Shown here piece after piece: positions 28,811 to 41,051 of a DNA stretch of 64,000 bases (position 1 is its first letter; each line of letters opens with the position of its first letter). The stretch comes from Mycobacterium sp. UM_CSW (GTDB lineage Bacteria > Actinomycetota > Actinomycetes > Mycobacteriales > Mycobacteriaceae): the NCBI RefSeq assembly GCF_000455205.1, contig NZ_AUWQ01000013.1, positions 45,649-109,648 on the forward strand, given 5' to 3'. Under the pieces are notes generated by a model that was not told the DNA's origin, made no database searches, and saw nothing but the letters and a program-made list of their open reading frames with translations. Made by a program: the position numbers and the translations under genes.

Positions 28811-30844
28811 ATGACCGTTGACCGGCCGGTGGCCACCCGCGCAGCACGGGTGTGGCCGGTGCTGATCGGCGTCGCGGTGCTCGCGGGCTGCACGGCCGCG
28901 GGCATCGGGGCGCTGTCGCTGGCCGGCGCGCTGACCGCCACGGGGTTGCCCGACCCCGGCCCGGCCACCACGCTTGGGCTGCCATTCGTCCGCGCGGTGG
29001 GTGAGATCGCCGCGGTGCTGGCCGTCGGGTCGTTCCTGTTCGCGGCGTTTCTGGTGCCACCGCAGGGCAGCGGCGTCCTCGATGTTGGTGGCTATCGCGC
29101 GCTTCGCCTCGGGACGGTCGCGTCGGGGGTTTGGGCCGTGTGCGCCGCCCTGCTCGTCCCGCTGACCATCTCCGACGTGTCCGGTCACCGCTTGGGCGAC
29201 CTCGACCCGGGCACCGTCTGGTCGCTGGCCGGTTTGGTCAACACCGCCTCGGCCTGGCGCTGGACCGCGATCCTGGCCGCGGTCGTCACGCTGGCGAGCC
29301 TGTCGGTGCTGCGCTGGTCGTGGACGCCGCTGCTGCTGGCCGGATCGTTGGTCACGCTGGTTCCGCTGGGGCTGACCGGTCATTCGTCGGCCGGCGGTTC
29401 GCACGACTTTGCCACCAACAGCCTGCTGATCCACCTTGTCGCCGCCAGTGTGTGGGCCGGCGGCCTGCTCGCGCTGCTCGCCCACGGGCTGCGCGGCGGT
29501 GATCACCTGGGCCTGGCGGCGCGGCGGTTCTCGACGGTCGCGCTGTGGTGCTGGGTGGCGATGGCGCTCAGCGGAGTGGTCAACGCCCTGGTGCGGGTGC
29601 TGCCGTCCGATCTGTTGACGACCGGGTACGGGCGGCTGGTCGTCGCCAAATTCGTCGCGCTCTGCGCGCTGGGCACACTCGGCTGGCGCCAGCGACGCTC
29701 GGGAGTGGTTGCGCTGCAAGGCGATCCGAGTTCGCCGCGAGCGCGCCGGCTCCTGATCAGGCTCGCCCTGATCGAGGCCGCGGTCTTCGGCCTGACGTTC
29801 GGCATCGCCGTCGGGCTGGGCCGAACCGCGCCGCCACCGCCCCCGGCCCGGCTGCCCACTATCCCGGAAGCCGAGATCGGCTACGACTTCGACGGACCTC
29901 CCACCGCGGTGCGCATCCTGCTCGACTGGCGCTTCGACCTGATCTTCGGCACCGCCGCGATCGTGTTCGCCGCGCTGTACGTGGCGGCCGTGCTGAGGTT
30001 GCGCCGCCGGGGCGATCACTGGCCGCCGGGGCGGACGGTGTCCTGGCTGCTGGGCTGCCTGACGTTGCTGTTCGTGACCTCGTCGGGCGTCGGTCGCTAC
30101 ATGCCGGCGATGTTCAGCATGCACATGGTCGCGCACATGGGCCTGTCGATGCTGGTCCCGATCCTGCTGGTGCTGGGCGCCCCGGTCACCCTGGCGTTGC
30201 GGGCGCTGCCCGCCGCCGGGCGCGACGGCCCGCCCGGCCTGCGCGAGTGGCTGCTGGCCGCGCTGCACAGCCACGTGTCGCGGTTCCTCACCAACCCCGT
30301 GGTCGCGACGGTCCTGTTCGTCGCCGGGTTTTACGGGCTATATCTGTCGAACCTTTTCGACACCACGGTGAGCAGTCACGCGGGGCACCTGGCGATGAAC
30401 GTGCACTTCCTGCTCAGCGGCTACCTGTTCTATTGGGTCGTCATCGGGGTGGACCCGACGCCGCGTCCCATCCCGCCGCTGGCCAAGGTCGGCGTGGTGT
30501 TCGCCTCGCTGCCGCTGCACGCGTTCTTCGGGGTGGTGCTGATGGGCACCCGAAAGGTGCTCGGCGCCGACTACTACCGATCGCTCGGGCTGCCCTGGCA
30601 CACTGACCTGATCGGTGACCAGCATTTGGGCGGCGGAATCGCCTGGGCCGCAGGCGAAGTGCCGCTGGTGATCGTGATGATCGCGCTGCTGGTGCAGTGG
30701 GCGCGCAGCGACAAGCGCACCGCCCGGCGCCTGGATCGCGCGGCCGACATGGACGACGACGCCGACCTGGCCGCCTACAACGCGATGCTGGCAGAGTTGG
30801 CGCGGGGGGAAACTCCCGGGCGTAGCGGGAGTCCGCGAGCGTAA
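28811..30844 (+). CDS. CopD/CtaG family integral membrane protein (Rv0102-like)
   Basis: A 677-residue polytopic protein. The N-terminal half has several membrane helices and a CopD-like copper-resistance domain (HSSAGGSHDFATNSLLIHL, then WAGGLLALLAHG near 215). The C-terminal half, from about 385, is a Caa3-CtaG cytochrome-oxidase assembly domain with YMPAMFSMHMVAHMGLSML, several conserved histidines (SHAGHLAMNVHF) and ADYYRSLGLPW. The closest M. tuberculosis protein I know is Rv0102. Likely role: copper handling for cytochrome c oxidase. The ATG at 28811 is chosen because the longer upstream frame reads across plsB2. Its stop lies inside a long hairpin at 30834-30893. Confidence 0.85.
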   Translation: MTVDRPVATRAARVWPVLIGVAVLAGCTAAGIGALSLAGALTATGLPDPGPATTLGLPFVRAVGEIAAVLAVGSFLFAAFLVPPQGSGVLDVGGYRALRLGTVASGVWAVCAALLVPLTISDVSGHRLGDLDPGTVWSLAGLVNTASAWRWTAILAAVVTLASLSVLRWSWTPLLLAGSLVTLVPLGLTGHSSAGGSHDFATNSLLIHLVAASVWAGGLLALLAHGLRGGDHLGLAARRFSTVALWCWVAMALSGVVNALVRVLPSDLLTTGYGRLVVAKFVALCALGTLGWRQRRSGVVALQGDPSSPRARRLLIRLALIEAAVFGLTFGIAVGLGRTAPPPPPARLPTIPEAEIGYDFDGPPTAVRILLDWRFDLIFGTAAIVFAALYVAAVLRLRRRGDHWPPGRTVSWLLGCLTLLFVTSSGVGRYMPAMFSMHMVAHMGLSMLVPILLVLGAPVTLALRALPAAGRDGPPGLREWLLAALHSHVSRFLTNPVVATVLFVAGFYGLYLSNLFDTTVSSHAGHLAMNVHFLLSGYLFYWVVIGVDPTPRPIPPLAKVGVVFASLPLHAFFGVVLMGTRKVLGADYYRSLGLPWHTDLIGDQHLGGGIAWAAGEVPLVIVMIALLVQWARSDKRTARRLDRAADMDDDADLAAYNAMLAELARGETPGRSGSPRA

Positions 30845-30893
30845 CGACACTGCGAAAACCCGGGCGAATTTTCGCAGTGAGGTTACGCTCGCG
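30834..30893. terminator. Long hairpin at 3' end of the CtaG-type gene
   Basis: Arms of 25 bases (30834-30858 and 30869-30893) pair except for two neighbouring positions, with a 10-base loop CCCGGGCGAA. The outer arm begins CGCGAGCGTAAC and contains the stop codon of the CtaG-type gene. No T-tract follows. It may act as an intrinsic terminator or RNA stabiliser, or be a copy of a dispersed palindromic repeat. Confidence 0.65.
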
Positions 30894-30925
30894 GGCCCTG
30901 ACGAGATCGCGTGGCATTCGCCCGG

Positions 30926-31132
30926 CTAGCTGTAGCGATACCGGGTCTGCAGGATCTGCAGGTCATCGCCGACAACCCGGTAGACCAGTCGGTGCTCCTG
31001 GGTAATCCGTCGAGACCAAGCGCCGACGAGCCCGTATTTCAATGGTTCCGGCTTGCCGATGCCTTCCTGCGGCGACCGGGAAGCATCGAATGTCAGCCGC
31101 TCGTGTAGCGGGGTGCGTTTCCCGGCCGCGAG
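30926..31132 (-). pseudogene. YoeB-family toxin remnant, N-terminus missing
   Basis: On the minus strand, 68 codons are open between an in-frame TAG (31133-31135) and the terminal TAG (30926-30928), with no convincing start codon. The last 45 residues are unmistakable YoeB: GIGKPEPLKYG, WSRRITQEHRLVYRV and a final TRYRYS. YoeB is a ribosome-associated mRNA interferase neutralised by YefM. About 20 N-terminal residues and the whole antitoxin gene are absent; the break falls at the border of the lower-GC NACHT insert. The C-terminal catalytic residues, including the terminal tyrosine region, remain, but without an N-terminus and a start it is probably dead. Confidence 0.8.
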
Positions 31133-31242
31133 CTAGACAGGGCGTTGCTTCCTTCCGCTTGCCGGAGCGACCATGCCTTCAATAATTACGGCCCGATGCT
31201 GTATCTCATCTCAGTGAGTCCCGTCACCAGTTTCGTGCTCAG

Positions 31243-33510
31243 TCAACACGAATGTGCATCTGCAGGCGGACTGGGTCTCATGCTGGCATCCCGATTACCG
31301 CCGCCTTCTGTGAGCCATTGCTGGTAGGTGTCGTGCCGGAACTGGTAGGCGATACCGGTCACACGCAGAAGTCCTGCGTTACGTGCCCACTCCAGAAACA
31401 CAGCAGGCCGACGTGGAAAGCGCCCAGTGAAGCCGAACAGTAGCGAGGCAATCGCGTAACGCCCGCTCGCTACCGCCGACAACGACGCGAACACGAGGGC
31501 GAGTAGGAGCCCCATGACGAGGGCTATCAACGCCGTTGGAAGCCAGGAGTGCCAGTCCTTCAGCACGGCGGTCACGCTAACGGATATGCGCTGAAATTGA
31601 ACGTAAGAAATCGTTCCGTCCTGATTGGTTCGCACGCCCCAAACCGACGTATCCGACATAAATCTGTGGATTTGATCAGGAGTGCGCGGGGGCTGCTCGT
31701 GAACGTGGGGGACGTACTTGTACCTGTAGGAGTGGCTAAGTTTCAGGTGGACTGCGTAGACCAGTAAGAATGTTGCGGAAGTCGTGAACCAGATGAGCCC
31801 GCCCATCAGCGCTGACACATGGTCGTCGTGGATGGCCCGGCTTGCGTCTTGTCCCAGTGCAAGACGCTCTTCGGCGGTCGTTTCAAGCCCGCGTAACAGC
31901 CCGAACACAACCGCCAGCGCAAACGCCAGCCCAACCAGCAGCGGCGCCAACACCCCAACGTTCGCACGAGGTAGCGCCATCAGCAGCAACAGTGAGCAGA
32001 GACTCGTCAGCAACCCAATGGCAATCCCGCGCTTTATGCCTCTCCGCCATCTCGAGCGGCCGGGAACGCGCCACGCAAAACGTTTAGGAACTCCGCTACC
32101 GCGCCAAGCAAACCGCCTGGCAGGTCTGGAACGTTGCAGCCCAATGTCGGCTCGAACGGCGGCGAGGCCGTACCACAGGCCCGTCACGATACCGGCCGGG
32201 ATACCAAATGCAAGGCCGCCTATGAGGTCGTCTCGGATGTTGTCGCGTGTAAGCGCCCCGACCGAAAGTGATACAGCGAGGCCAGCGGCTAGCCATACCA
32301 ACGCGCCCAGGACTGCGTGGAGCGCGCGGCATTTGCGTGTTCCCGCAATCTGCCAGATTTGGTCGAGCGCAACCTGGCTTCCGCCGGCGTGCTCGGTGCG
32401 CCGCTTTTCGAGATGGTCGGCCAATGTGCTTAACCACGCTGCGACGTTTTCCTCGGTGTAGTTGTGCGTGTGCTTCGTGTCGGGGGTGGCGTCAACGGCT
32501 GCCGGGATTAACGCCGCGAAAAGTAGGTCGCGGACTTGGGCGGTATCGCGACACGCCGCAAGTTTGGTGGCAGCCTCGTGCCCGCCGCGCTTTAGGGCCA
32601 TGGCGGCCAAGCTCAGCAGCCAAGGTGTACCCAAAGCCGTCGCCAGGATCCCGTCGGGTGCGCGCTCAAGCTGGTCAGTGACCGGCGCCCACTTTACTTC
32701 GGCTTGGCGATGTTCCTCGCGATACTGGTCGAGATAGATGTAGATGTCCTCTGCGGAAAGAGGCTGCAGGGTGACTGTCGTCGCAAATTGCAGACCGGCG
32801 TCTCCACAAAGTTCGCGGATCGCGTCGTAGACCCTGCTGCGGCACGTGATCACGACGGCCCTGTTGCGCCAGGGCGGTCTATTGAGGCGGTCTAGGGTTG
32901 CGCGAGCCAGCACCGGTTGGGCGTCGAGTGGGTCCATTTCATCAAGCCCGTCAAGGACAGGGAGTATGCGATCGGTGTCGACCATCGCGCGGGCCACCCG
33001 CGGATTCAGCCCATAGTCGATGGCCAGCTGGTTAGCCAGCCACGCGGTGAAGTCAGCACTGCCGTCCCAGCCGGCCGCATTGACGCGAACGGCCACTGGC
33101 TCGCGGGCACGTAACGCGTCTCCAAGCATGGTGCGATGCTGCAGTTGGTCGAGCACAAGGCGAACGGCCAGAACGGTCTTTCCGGCACCCGCTTTCCCGA
33201 GTACGACCATGCGGTGCGTTTCTTGCCGCCGGAAATACCGGCCGATTTCTTTGAGCACGCCGGTGGCATCGGCTGCAGCAAACTTCGATCGAAGCTCGGC
33301 GCGGAATTCCAGATCGCCGATCACCATATCCTTCCCGCCGCGTAATTGATCAAGGAGGACCAGTTCCCGGCGTTCAACGGCGTCGGCGAGATCATCGGTT
33401 TTGCCGATTAGTGCCGTGCGAGAGGTGTCGGGTCGCATCCATCGCCAGAGCCGCGCAGCGCTCCGCTTTGCCACTGCTTCAGCGACAGCGGTGGCCTCAG
33501 CACCTGTCAC
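31243..33510 (-). CDS. NACHT-domain STAND NTPase with multiple membrane helices
   Basis: A 755-residue protein. Residues 1-100 are a basic helical N-terminus of unknown type. The NACHT NTPase domain spans about 100-270: Walker A LGKAGAGKT (104-112), Walker B ILPVLDGLDEM (182-192), sensor VITCRSRVYD (220-229). A helical region to about 395 is followed by some six membrane segments (about 398-420, 429-452, 494-513, 517-541, 567-589, 656-682) and a C-terminal block LLRVTGIAYQFRHDTYQQWL (714-733), which recurs at the end of many actinobacterial NACHT proteins. STAND NTPases are signal-triggered switches; several bacterial NACHT proteins defend against phages. Membrane damage as output is inferred. 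Base composition is clearly less GC-rich than neighbours. Start is GTG at 33510 without a clear ribosome site. Confidence 0.88.
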   Translation of the reverse strand: MTGAEATAVAEAVAKRSAARLWRWMRPDTSRTALIGKTDDLADAVERRELVLLDQLRGGKDMVIGDLEFRAELRSKFAAADATGVLKEIGRYFRRQETHRMVVLGKAGAGKTVLAVRLVLDQLQHRTMLGDALRAREPVAVRVNAAGWDGSADFTAWLANQLAIDYGLNPRVARAMVDTDRILPVLDGLDEMDPLDAQPVLARATLDRLNRPPWRNRAVVITCRSRVYDAIRELCGDAGLQFATTVTLQPLSAEDIYIYLDQYREEHRQAEVKWAPVTDQLERAPDGILATALGTPWLLSLAAMALKRGGHEAATKLAACRDTAQVRDLLFAALIPAAVDATPDTKHTHNYTEENVAAWLSTLADHLEKRRTEHAGGSQVALDQIWQIAGTRKCRALHAVLGALVWLAAGLAVSLSVGALTRDNIRDDLIGGLAFGIPAGIVTGLWYGLAAVRADIGLQRSRPARRFAWRGSGVPKRFAWRVPGRSRWRRGIKRGIAIGLLTSLCSLLLLMALPRANVGVLAPLLVGLAFALAVVFGLLRGLETTAEERLALGQDASRAIHDDHVSALMGGLIWFTTSATFLLVYAVHLKLSHSYRYKYVPHVHEQPPRTPDQIHRFMSDTSVWGVRTNQDGTISYVQFQRISVSVTAVLKDWHSWLPTALIALVMGLLLALVFASLSAVASGRYAIASLLFGFTGRFPRRPAVFLEWARNAGLLRVTGIAYQFRHDTYQQWLTEGGGNRDASMRPSPPADAHSC

Positions 33511-33864
33511 AAGTAATTAGCGTGCCACTGCGCAGTGCCATTCGCTGGACTTTGAAGCCGCGTCGCTTACAGGGTAATGCTGATTTGTATTGCCGCGCCC
33601 GACCGGCAGACGTTGAGGTGACGCCAGCCTTCGCGCGTGAGCCGAGTGCGCGATCTTCCATAACTTGTCTCGCACATGCGATTCGCGGCAACCGGTGGAC
33701 TGATCCACAGACACGGTTTTCTCCACAGCGTTAGCCGAGTCAGCCCGTCATTCGCCTTTCCCTGCACGGAGCCGGTCGTTGGTGCCGGGGTAAATGGCAT
33801 CCGGAAGGTGCGGTGACTCTGTCGCCCGCCAAGAGAAATGCAATCGAGAAAGGGAATTGAGCCC
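33511..33864. other. Intergenic region between NACHT gene and ssb
   Basis: No credible gene is seen. Short open frames on both strands lack similarity and ribosome sites. The stretch includes the likely promoter of the NACHT gene on one side and of ssb on the other, and two copies of CTCCACAG/ATCCACAG-like words near 33698-33728. The right part (from about 33760) returns to normal GC content, so the border of the inserted segment is probably in this interval. Confidence 0.4.
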
Positions 33865-34347
33865 ATGTTTGAAACACCGCTTACGGTCGTCGGCCACATC
33901 GTCAACAACCCCGAACGCCGACAGGTCGGCACCCAGGAGGTCATCAAGTTCCGCGTCGCCAGCAACTCCCGGCGGCGCACGGCCGACGGCGGCTGGGAGC
34001 CCGGCAACTCGCTGTTCATCAACGTCAATTGCTGGGGCAAGTTGGTCACCGGCGTCGGTGCCGCGTTGGGCAAGGGCGCGCCGGTAATTGTGGTGGGCCA
34101 CGTGTACACCAGCGAGTACGAGGACCGCGACGGCAATCGTCGTTCATCGCTCGAGATGCGGGCGACCTCCGTCGGGCCGGACGTGTCGCGCGCGATCGTG
34201 CGCATCGAGCGGCCGGGCTACACCGGGCCGACCACCGCGGACACCCCGCCGTCCACGGCGGCAGCGGCCGACGCCGCTGGTGAGGACACCGATGCCGATG
34301 ACGGCGTCGAGTCCGACGATTCGGCAGCGCTGCCGCTGACGGCTTAG
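33865..34347 (+). CDS. Single-stranded DNA-binding protein (second SSB, Rv2478c-like)
   Basis: A 160-residue SSB with an OB-fold in residues 1-115: TPLTVVGHIVNNPERR, VIKFRVASNSRRR, LFINVNCWGKLV and VIVVGHVYTSEYEDRDGNRR. The acidic/alanine-rich tail (DTDADDGVESDDSAALPLTA) does not end in the DDDIPF-type tip of the main Ssb, so it probably does not recruit the same partners. In mycobacteria this paralogue (SsbB type) is linked to stress or recombination. The ATG at 33865 with GAAAGGGAATT upstream is preferred to an in-frame CTG/ATG nine codons earlier. It is followed 80 bases later by ettA. Confidence 0.87.
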   Translation: MFETPLTVVGHIVNNPERRQVGTQEVIKFRVASNSRRRTADGGWEPGNSLFINVNCWGKLVTGVGAALGKGAPVIVVGHVYTSEYEDRDGNRRSSLEMRATSVGPDVSRAIVRIERPGYTGPTTADTPPSTAAAADAAGEDTDADDGVESDDSAALPLTA

Positions 34348-34427
34348 CTGCGGGATCGGCGCCGCCGCGCGATGCCTAGGATGGTGCGCGAGATCTCTCT
34401 CAAAGACCAGAAAGGCAAAACCGCGGC

Positions 34428-36104
<1,677 letters not shown>

Positions 36105-36179
36105 TGTCAGGGCTGCCCCGCTGAGAAGTGGGGCGATCGGGCGCAGAGTGGCATCCGTCGCGAGTTGGGAGCAATCGGC

Positions 36180-39100
36180 ATGACGATCGATCCCGGTGCT
36201 AGGCAGGATCTCAAGCCGTGGACCACGTTCACCACGAGTGACGACATCCCCGACTGGATCGCGAACGCCTACATCGAGAGCTACCGCGGTCCCCGCGGCG
36301 ACGAACCGGGAGCCCTGGACGCCGGCGTACCCGGTCCCGTCGACCCCGCGGCCATGGTGACCCCCGCCATGCTGCGCGCGCACTATCGCCTGGCCGAGTG
36401 CCGATCGCAGGGCAAGAGCTGTGTCTGTGTGCACCCGGCCGACGACCCCGACGGATTCGGGCCCGCCCTGCAGGTCGTCACTGACCACGGCAGCATGCTG
36501 TTGGACTCCGTCACGGTGCTGCTGCACCGGCTGGGAGTCGCCTACGCCGGCATCATGACTCCGGTGTTCGACGTGCACCGCGACTCGGCCGGCGAGCTGC
36601 TCAGCGTCGAACCGAAACCGCCCGGCAAGTCGCAATACGACGGCGAGGCGTGGATCTACGTCCCGCTGTCGCCGTCCGTCGACAGCAAGGTCCTCGCCGA
36701 GGTGGAACGGCTGCTGCCCAAGGTGCTGGCCGACGTCGAGCAAGTCGCCACCGACGCCGCCTCGATGATCAGTGCCCTGAGCGAGCTGGCCGAGGCCGTC
36801 CACACCAACGCCGACGACCGATTCTCGGCGCCGGACCGCGAGGACGTCGCCCAGCTGCTGCGCTGGCTGGGCAACGGAAACTTCCTGCTGCTGGGCTATC
36901 AACGCGCGCGGGTGCACGACAACGTGGTCTCCGCCGACGGCGCGACCGGCCTCGGGGTCCTGCGCACCCGCACCGGTTCGCGCCCGCGACTGACCGACGA
37001 GAACCACTTGCTCGTCCTGGCCCAATCCGTCGTCGGCAGCTACCTGCGCTACGGCGCCTACCCGTATGCGATCGCGGTTCGCGAATACGCGGACGACGGC
37101 CAGGGCGGCAGAGCGGTCTTCGAGCACCGCTTCGTCGGACTCTTCACAGTCGCCGCCATGAACGCCGACGTCCTGGACATCCCGACGGTCTCGAGCCGGG
37201 TCCGCGAGGCGCTCGCGATGGCCGACGGCGACCCCATCCACCCCGGCCAGTTGCTGCTCGACGTCATCCAGACCGTCCCGCGCTCGGAGCTGTTCACGCT
37301 CAGCGCCGAACGGCTCCTGACGATGGCCAAAGCGGTGGTGGACCTGGGATCGCAGCGGCGCGCCTTGCTGTTCCTGCGCGCCGACCGCCTGCAGTACTTC
37401 GTCTCCTGCCTGGTCTACGTGCCCCGCGATCGCTACACCACCCCGGTGCGCCTGCAGATCGAGGACATCCTGGTCCACGAATTCGGCGGCACACGACTGG
37501 AATTCACCGCGCGCGTCAGCGAATCACCTTGGGCGCTCATGCATTTCATGGTCCGCCTGCCCGAGAACACACCGACCGTCGACGTGTCGGAAGCCAACCG
37601 CCTCCGGATCCAGGGGCTGCTCAGCGAAGCCGCGCGAACCTGGGCCGACCGCCTGATCGCCGCCGCGGCCGAGGTCTCCGACGGGCCCGTCTCGCACGCC
37701 GACGCCGAGCACTACGCCGCCGCCTTCTCCGAGGTCTACAAGCAGGCCGTCACGCCCGACGACGCCATCGAGCACATCGCGATCATCAAAGAGCTGTCCG
37801 ATGATTCGGTCAAGCTGGTGTTATCCGACCGCGGGGAGGACGCGGCCGCCCAGCTGACCTGGTTCGTCGGCGGTCATACCGCCTCGTTGAGCCAGCTGTT
37901 GCCGATGTTGCAGAGCATGGGCGTCGTGGTGCTCGAGGAGCGCCCGTTCACGGTCACGCGCGAGGACGGGCTGGCGGTGTGGATCTACCAGTTCAAGATC
38001 CAGCCGCACCCGACGATCCCGCTGGCGACGACGGCGGCCGAACGGGAGTCCACCGCGGAGCGATTCGCCGACGCCGTCACCGCCATCTGGCAGGGCCGCG
38101 TCGAGATCGACCGGTTCAACGAGCTGGTGATGCGCGCGCGGCTGACCTGGCAGCAGGTCGTGCTGCTGCGCGCCTACGCGAAATACCTTCGGCAGGCCGG
38201 CTTTCCGTATAGCCAGTCCCACATCGAATCGGTGCTGAGCGAGCACCCGTCGACCGTGCGGTCCCTGGTCACCCTGTTCGAGGCGCTCTTCGATCCGAGG
38301 GCGTCCGCCGCTAAGGGGTCGCCGACTGGTCGCGACGCACAAGCGGCCGCCGCCGCGGTCGCCGCGGACATCGACGCCGTGGTGGGCCTGGACACCGACC
38401 GCATCCTGCGCGCGTTCGCGTCGCTGGTGCAGGCCACGCTGCGAACCAACTACTTCGTGACCCGCGAGGGATCCGCCCGCGCCCGTAATGTGTTGGCGCT
38501 GAAGCTGGATGCGCAGCTGATCGACGAACTCCCGCTGCCGCGGCCAAAGTTCGAGATCTTCGTGTACTCGCCACGCGTGGAGGGGGTGCACCTGCGGTTC
38601 GGCCCGGTGGCGCGCGGGGGCCTGCGCTGGTCCGACCGTCGCGACGACTTCCGCACCGAGATCCTGGGTTTGGTCAAGGCGCAGGCGGTGAAGAACGCCG
38701 TCATCGTGCCGGTCGGGGCCAAGGGCGGATTCGTCGTCAAGCGGCCACCACTGCCGTCGGGTGAGGCCGCCGCCGACCGCGATGCCACCCGCGCCGAGGG
38801 CGTCGCCTGCTATCAGCTGTTCATCTCCGGCCTGCTCGACGTCACCGACAACGTCGACCACGCCACGAAGAAGGTCAGCCCGCCGCCCGAGGTGATCCGC
38901 CGGGACGGGGACGACGCCTACCTGGTGGTGGCCGCCGACAAGGGCACCGCGACGTTCTCCGACATCGCCAACGACGTCGCCAAGTCCTACGGGTTCTGGC
39001 TGGGTGACGCGTTCGCGTCCGGCGGGTCGGTGGGCTACGACCACAAGGCCATGGGCATCACCGCCAAGGGCGCGTGGGAGGCCGTCAAACGCCATTTCCG

Positions 39101-41051
39101 TGAGATGGGCGTCGACACCCAGACCGAGGACTTCACCGTCGTCGGTGTCGGCGACATGAGCGGCGACGTGTTCGGCAACGGCATGCTGCTGAGCAAGCAC
39201 ATCAAGCTGCTCGCCGCCTTCGATCACCGGCACGTCTTCTTGGACCCGGACCCCGACCCGGCGGCGTCGTGGCAGGAACGGCGGCGGATGTTCGACCTGC
39301 CGCGGTCCAGCTGGGACGACTACGACAAGTCGCTGATCAGTGAGGGCGGCGGGGTATACAACCGCGACCAGAAGGCCATCCCCATCAGCCCGCAGGTCCG
39401 CGAGGCGCTGGGCATGGACAGCGACGACATCACCGAGATGTCCCCGCCCAACCTGATCAAGGCGATCCTGCAGGCGCCCGTCGACCTGTTGTTCAACGGC
39501 GGCATCGGCACCTACATCAAGGCCGAATCCGAGTCGGACGCCGACGTCGGCGACCGCGCCAACGATCCGGTGCGTGTGAACGCAAACCAGGTGCGCGCCA
39601 AGGTCATTGGTGAAGGCGGGAACCTGGGGGTCACCGCGCTCGGCCGCGTCGAATTCGATCTGTCGGGCGGGCGGATCAACACTGACGCGATGGACAACTC
39701 CGCCGGCGTGGACTGTTCCGACCACGAGGTCAACATCAAGATCCTGATCGACTCGCTGGTCACCGCGGGCAAGGTCAAGGCCGAGGAGCGCAAGGAGCTG
39801 CTGGAGTCGATGACCGACGAGGTCGGGCGGCTGGTGCTGCTCGACAACGAGGACCAGAACGACCTGATCGGCACCAGCCGCGCCAACGCGGCCAGCCTGC
39901 TGCCCGTGCACGCGATGCAGATCAAGTACCTCGAAGACCGCGGCATCAACCGCGAGCTGGAGGCGCTGCCGTCGGAGAAGGAGATCCACCGGCGCATCGA
40001 CGTCGGCATCGGGCTCACCTCTCCCGAGCTGTGCACGCTGATGGCCCACGTCAAGCTGGCGCTCAAGGAGGAGATGCTCACCACCGAACTGCCCGAGCAG
40101 GACGTCTTCGCATCCCGGCTGCCGCAATACTTTCCGACGCAGCTGCGCGAGCGGTTCACCCCGGAGATCCGCGGCCACCAGCTGCGCCGGGAGATCGTCA
40201 CCACCATGCTGATCAACGACCTGGTGGACGCCGCGGGCATCAGCTACGCGTTCCGGATCACCGAGGACGTCGGCGTCGGGCCGATCGACGCGGTGCGCAC
40301 CTACGTCGCCACCGACGCCATCTTCGGCGTGAGCGAGATCTGGCGGCAGATCCGCGCGGCGAGCGTGCCCGTCGCGCTGTCGGACCGGCTCACGCTGGAC
40401 ACCCGACGGCTGATCGACCGCGCCGGACGCTGGCTGCTGAACTACCGGCCGCAGCCGTTGGCCGTCGGCGCCGAGATCAACCGGTTCGCCGCGAAGGTCA
40501 AGGAGCTGACGCCACGGATGTCGGAGTGGCTGCGCGGCGACGACAAGGCCATCGTCGAAAAGGAAGCCGCCGAATTCGCCTCGCAGGGCGCACCGGAGGA
40601 CTTGTCCTATATGGTGGCCGCCGGCCTGTACCGCTACAGCCTGCTCGACATCATCGACGTCGCGGACATCACCGAAATGGACAGCGCCGAAGTCGCCGAC
40701 ACCTATTTCGCCCTGATGGACCACCTGGGCACCGACGGCCTGCTGACGGCGGTTTCGGAGTTACCCCGCCACGATCGCTGGCAATCGTTGGCGCGCTTGG
40801 CGATTCGCGACGACATCTACGCGTCGTTGCGGTCGCTGTGCTTCGACGTGCTGGCCGTCGGCGAGCCCGACGAGAGCGGTGAAGAGAAGATCGGCGAGTG
40901 GGAACACATAAGCGCGTCGCGGGTGGAGCGGGCCCGTCGCACGCTGAGCGAGATCCAGGAAAGCGGGGCAAAGGATCTCGCGACGCTCTCGGTGGCCGCG
41001 CGGCAGATCCGCCGGATGACCCGCACCAGCGGCAGGGGATCGTCGAGTTGA
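36180..41051 (+). CDS. gdh: NAD-specific glutamate dehydrogenase, large (L_180) class
   Basis: A 1623-residue enzyme, matching Rv2476c (1624). The N-terminal about 700 residues hold ACT-like regulatory regions; the catalytic core is around 790-1180 with [32 protein letters not shown] (catalytic lysines), [14 protein letters not shown] and [17 protein letters not shown] (nucleotide-binding). It oxidises glutamate to 2-oxoglutarate and ammonia. In mycobacteria it is inhibited by the FHA protein GarA, which is controlled by PknG. The ATG at 36180 gives MTIDPGAR, the conserved N-terminus; a TTG five codons earlier is less likely. Its TGA overlaps the TTG start of the thioesterase gene. Confidence 0.95.
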   Translation: MTIDPGARQDLKPWTTFTTSDDIPDWIANAYIESYRGPRGDEPGALDAGVPGPVDPAAMVTPAMLRAHYRLAECRSQGKSCVCVHPADDPDGFGPALQVVTDHGSMLLDSVTVLLHRLGVAYAGIMTPVFDVHRDSAGELLSVEPKPPGKSQYDGEAWIYVPLSPSVDSKVLAEVERLLPKVLADVEQVATDAASMISALSELAEAVHTNADDRFSAPDREDVAQLLRWLGNGNFLLLGYQRARVHDNVVSADGATGLGVLRTRTGSRPRLTDENHLLVLAQSVVGSYLRYGAYPYAIAVREYADDGQGGRAVFEHRFVGLFTVAAMNADVLDIPTVSSRVREALAMADGDPIHPGQLLLDVIQTVPRSELFTLSAERLLTMAKAVVDLGSQRRALLFLRADRLQYFVSCLVYVPRDRYTTPVRLQIEDILVHEFGGTRLEFTARVSESPWALMHFMVRLPENTPTVDVSEANRLRIQGLLSEAARTWADRLIAAAAEVSDGPVSHADAEHYAAAFSEVYKQAVTPDDAIEHIAIIKELSDDSVKLVLSDRGEDAAAQLTWFVGGHTASLSQLLPMLQSMGVVVLEERPFTVTREDGLAVWIYQFKIQPHPTIPLATTAAERESTAERFADAVTAIWQGRVEIDRFNELVMRARLTWQQVVLLRAYAKYLRQAGFPYSQSHIESVLSEHPSTVRSLVTLFEALFDPRASAAKGSPTGRDAQAAAAAVAADIDAVVGLDTDRILRAFASLVQATLRTNYFVTREGSARARNVLALKLDAQLIDELPLPRPKFEIFVYSPRVEGVHLRFGPVARGGLRWSDRRDDFRTEILGLVKAQAVKNAVIVPVGAKGGFVVKRPPLPSGEAAADRDATRAEGVACYQLFISGLLDVTDNVDHATKKVSPPPEVIRRDGDDAYLVVAADKGTATFSDIANDVAKSYGFWLGDAFASGGSVGYDHKAMGITAKGAWEAVKRHFREMGVDTQTEDFTVVGVGDMSGDVFGNGMLLSKHIKLLAAFDHRHVFLDPDPDPAASWQERRRMFDLPRSSWDDYDKSLISEGGGVYNRDQKAIPISPQVREALGMDSDDITEMSPPNLIKAILQAPVDLLFNGGIGTYIKAESESDADVGDRANDPVRVNANQVRAKVIGEGGNLGVTALGRVEFDLSGGRINTDAMDNSAGVDCSDHEVNIKILIDSLVTAGKVKAEERKELLESMTDEVGRLVLLDNEDQNDLIGTSRANAASLLPVHAMQIKYLEDRGINRELEALPSEKEIHRRIDVGIGLTSPELCTLMAHVKLALKEEMLTTELPEQDVFASRLPQYFPTQLRERFTPEIRGHQLRREIVTTMLINDLVDAAGISYAFRITEDVGVGPIDAVRTYVATDAIFGVSEIWRQIRAASVPVALSDRLTLDTRRLIDRAGRWLLNYRPQPLAVGAEINRFAAKVKELTPRMSEWLRGDDKAIVEKEAAEFASQGAPEDLSYMVAAGLYRYSLLDIIDVADITEMDSAEVADTYFALMDHLGTDGLLTAVSELPRHDRWQSLARLAIRDDIYASLRSLCFDVLAVGEPDESGEEKIGEWEHISASRVERARRTLSEIQESGAKDLATLSVAARQIRRMTRTSGRGSSS

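Noticed and set aside
33690-33735. Two DnaA-box-like words (ATCCACAG, CTCCACAG)
   Set aside because: Both deviate from TTGTCCACA and only two occur; not enough for an origin.
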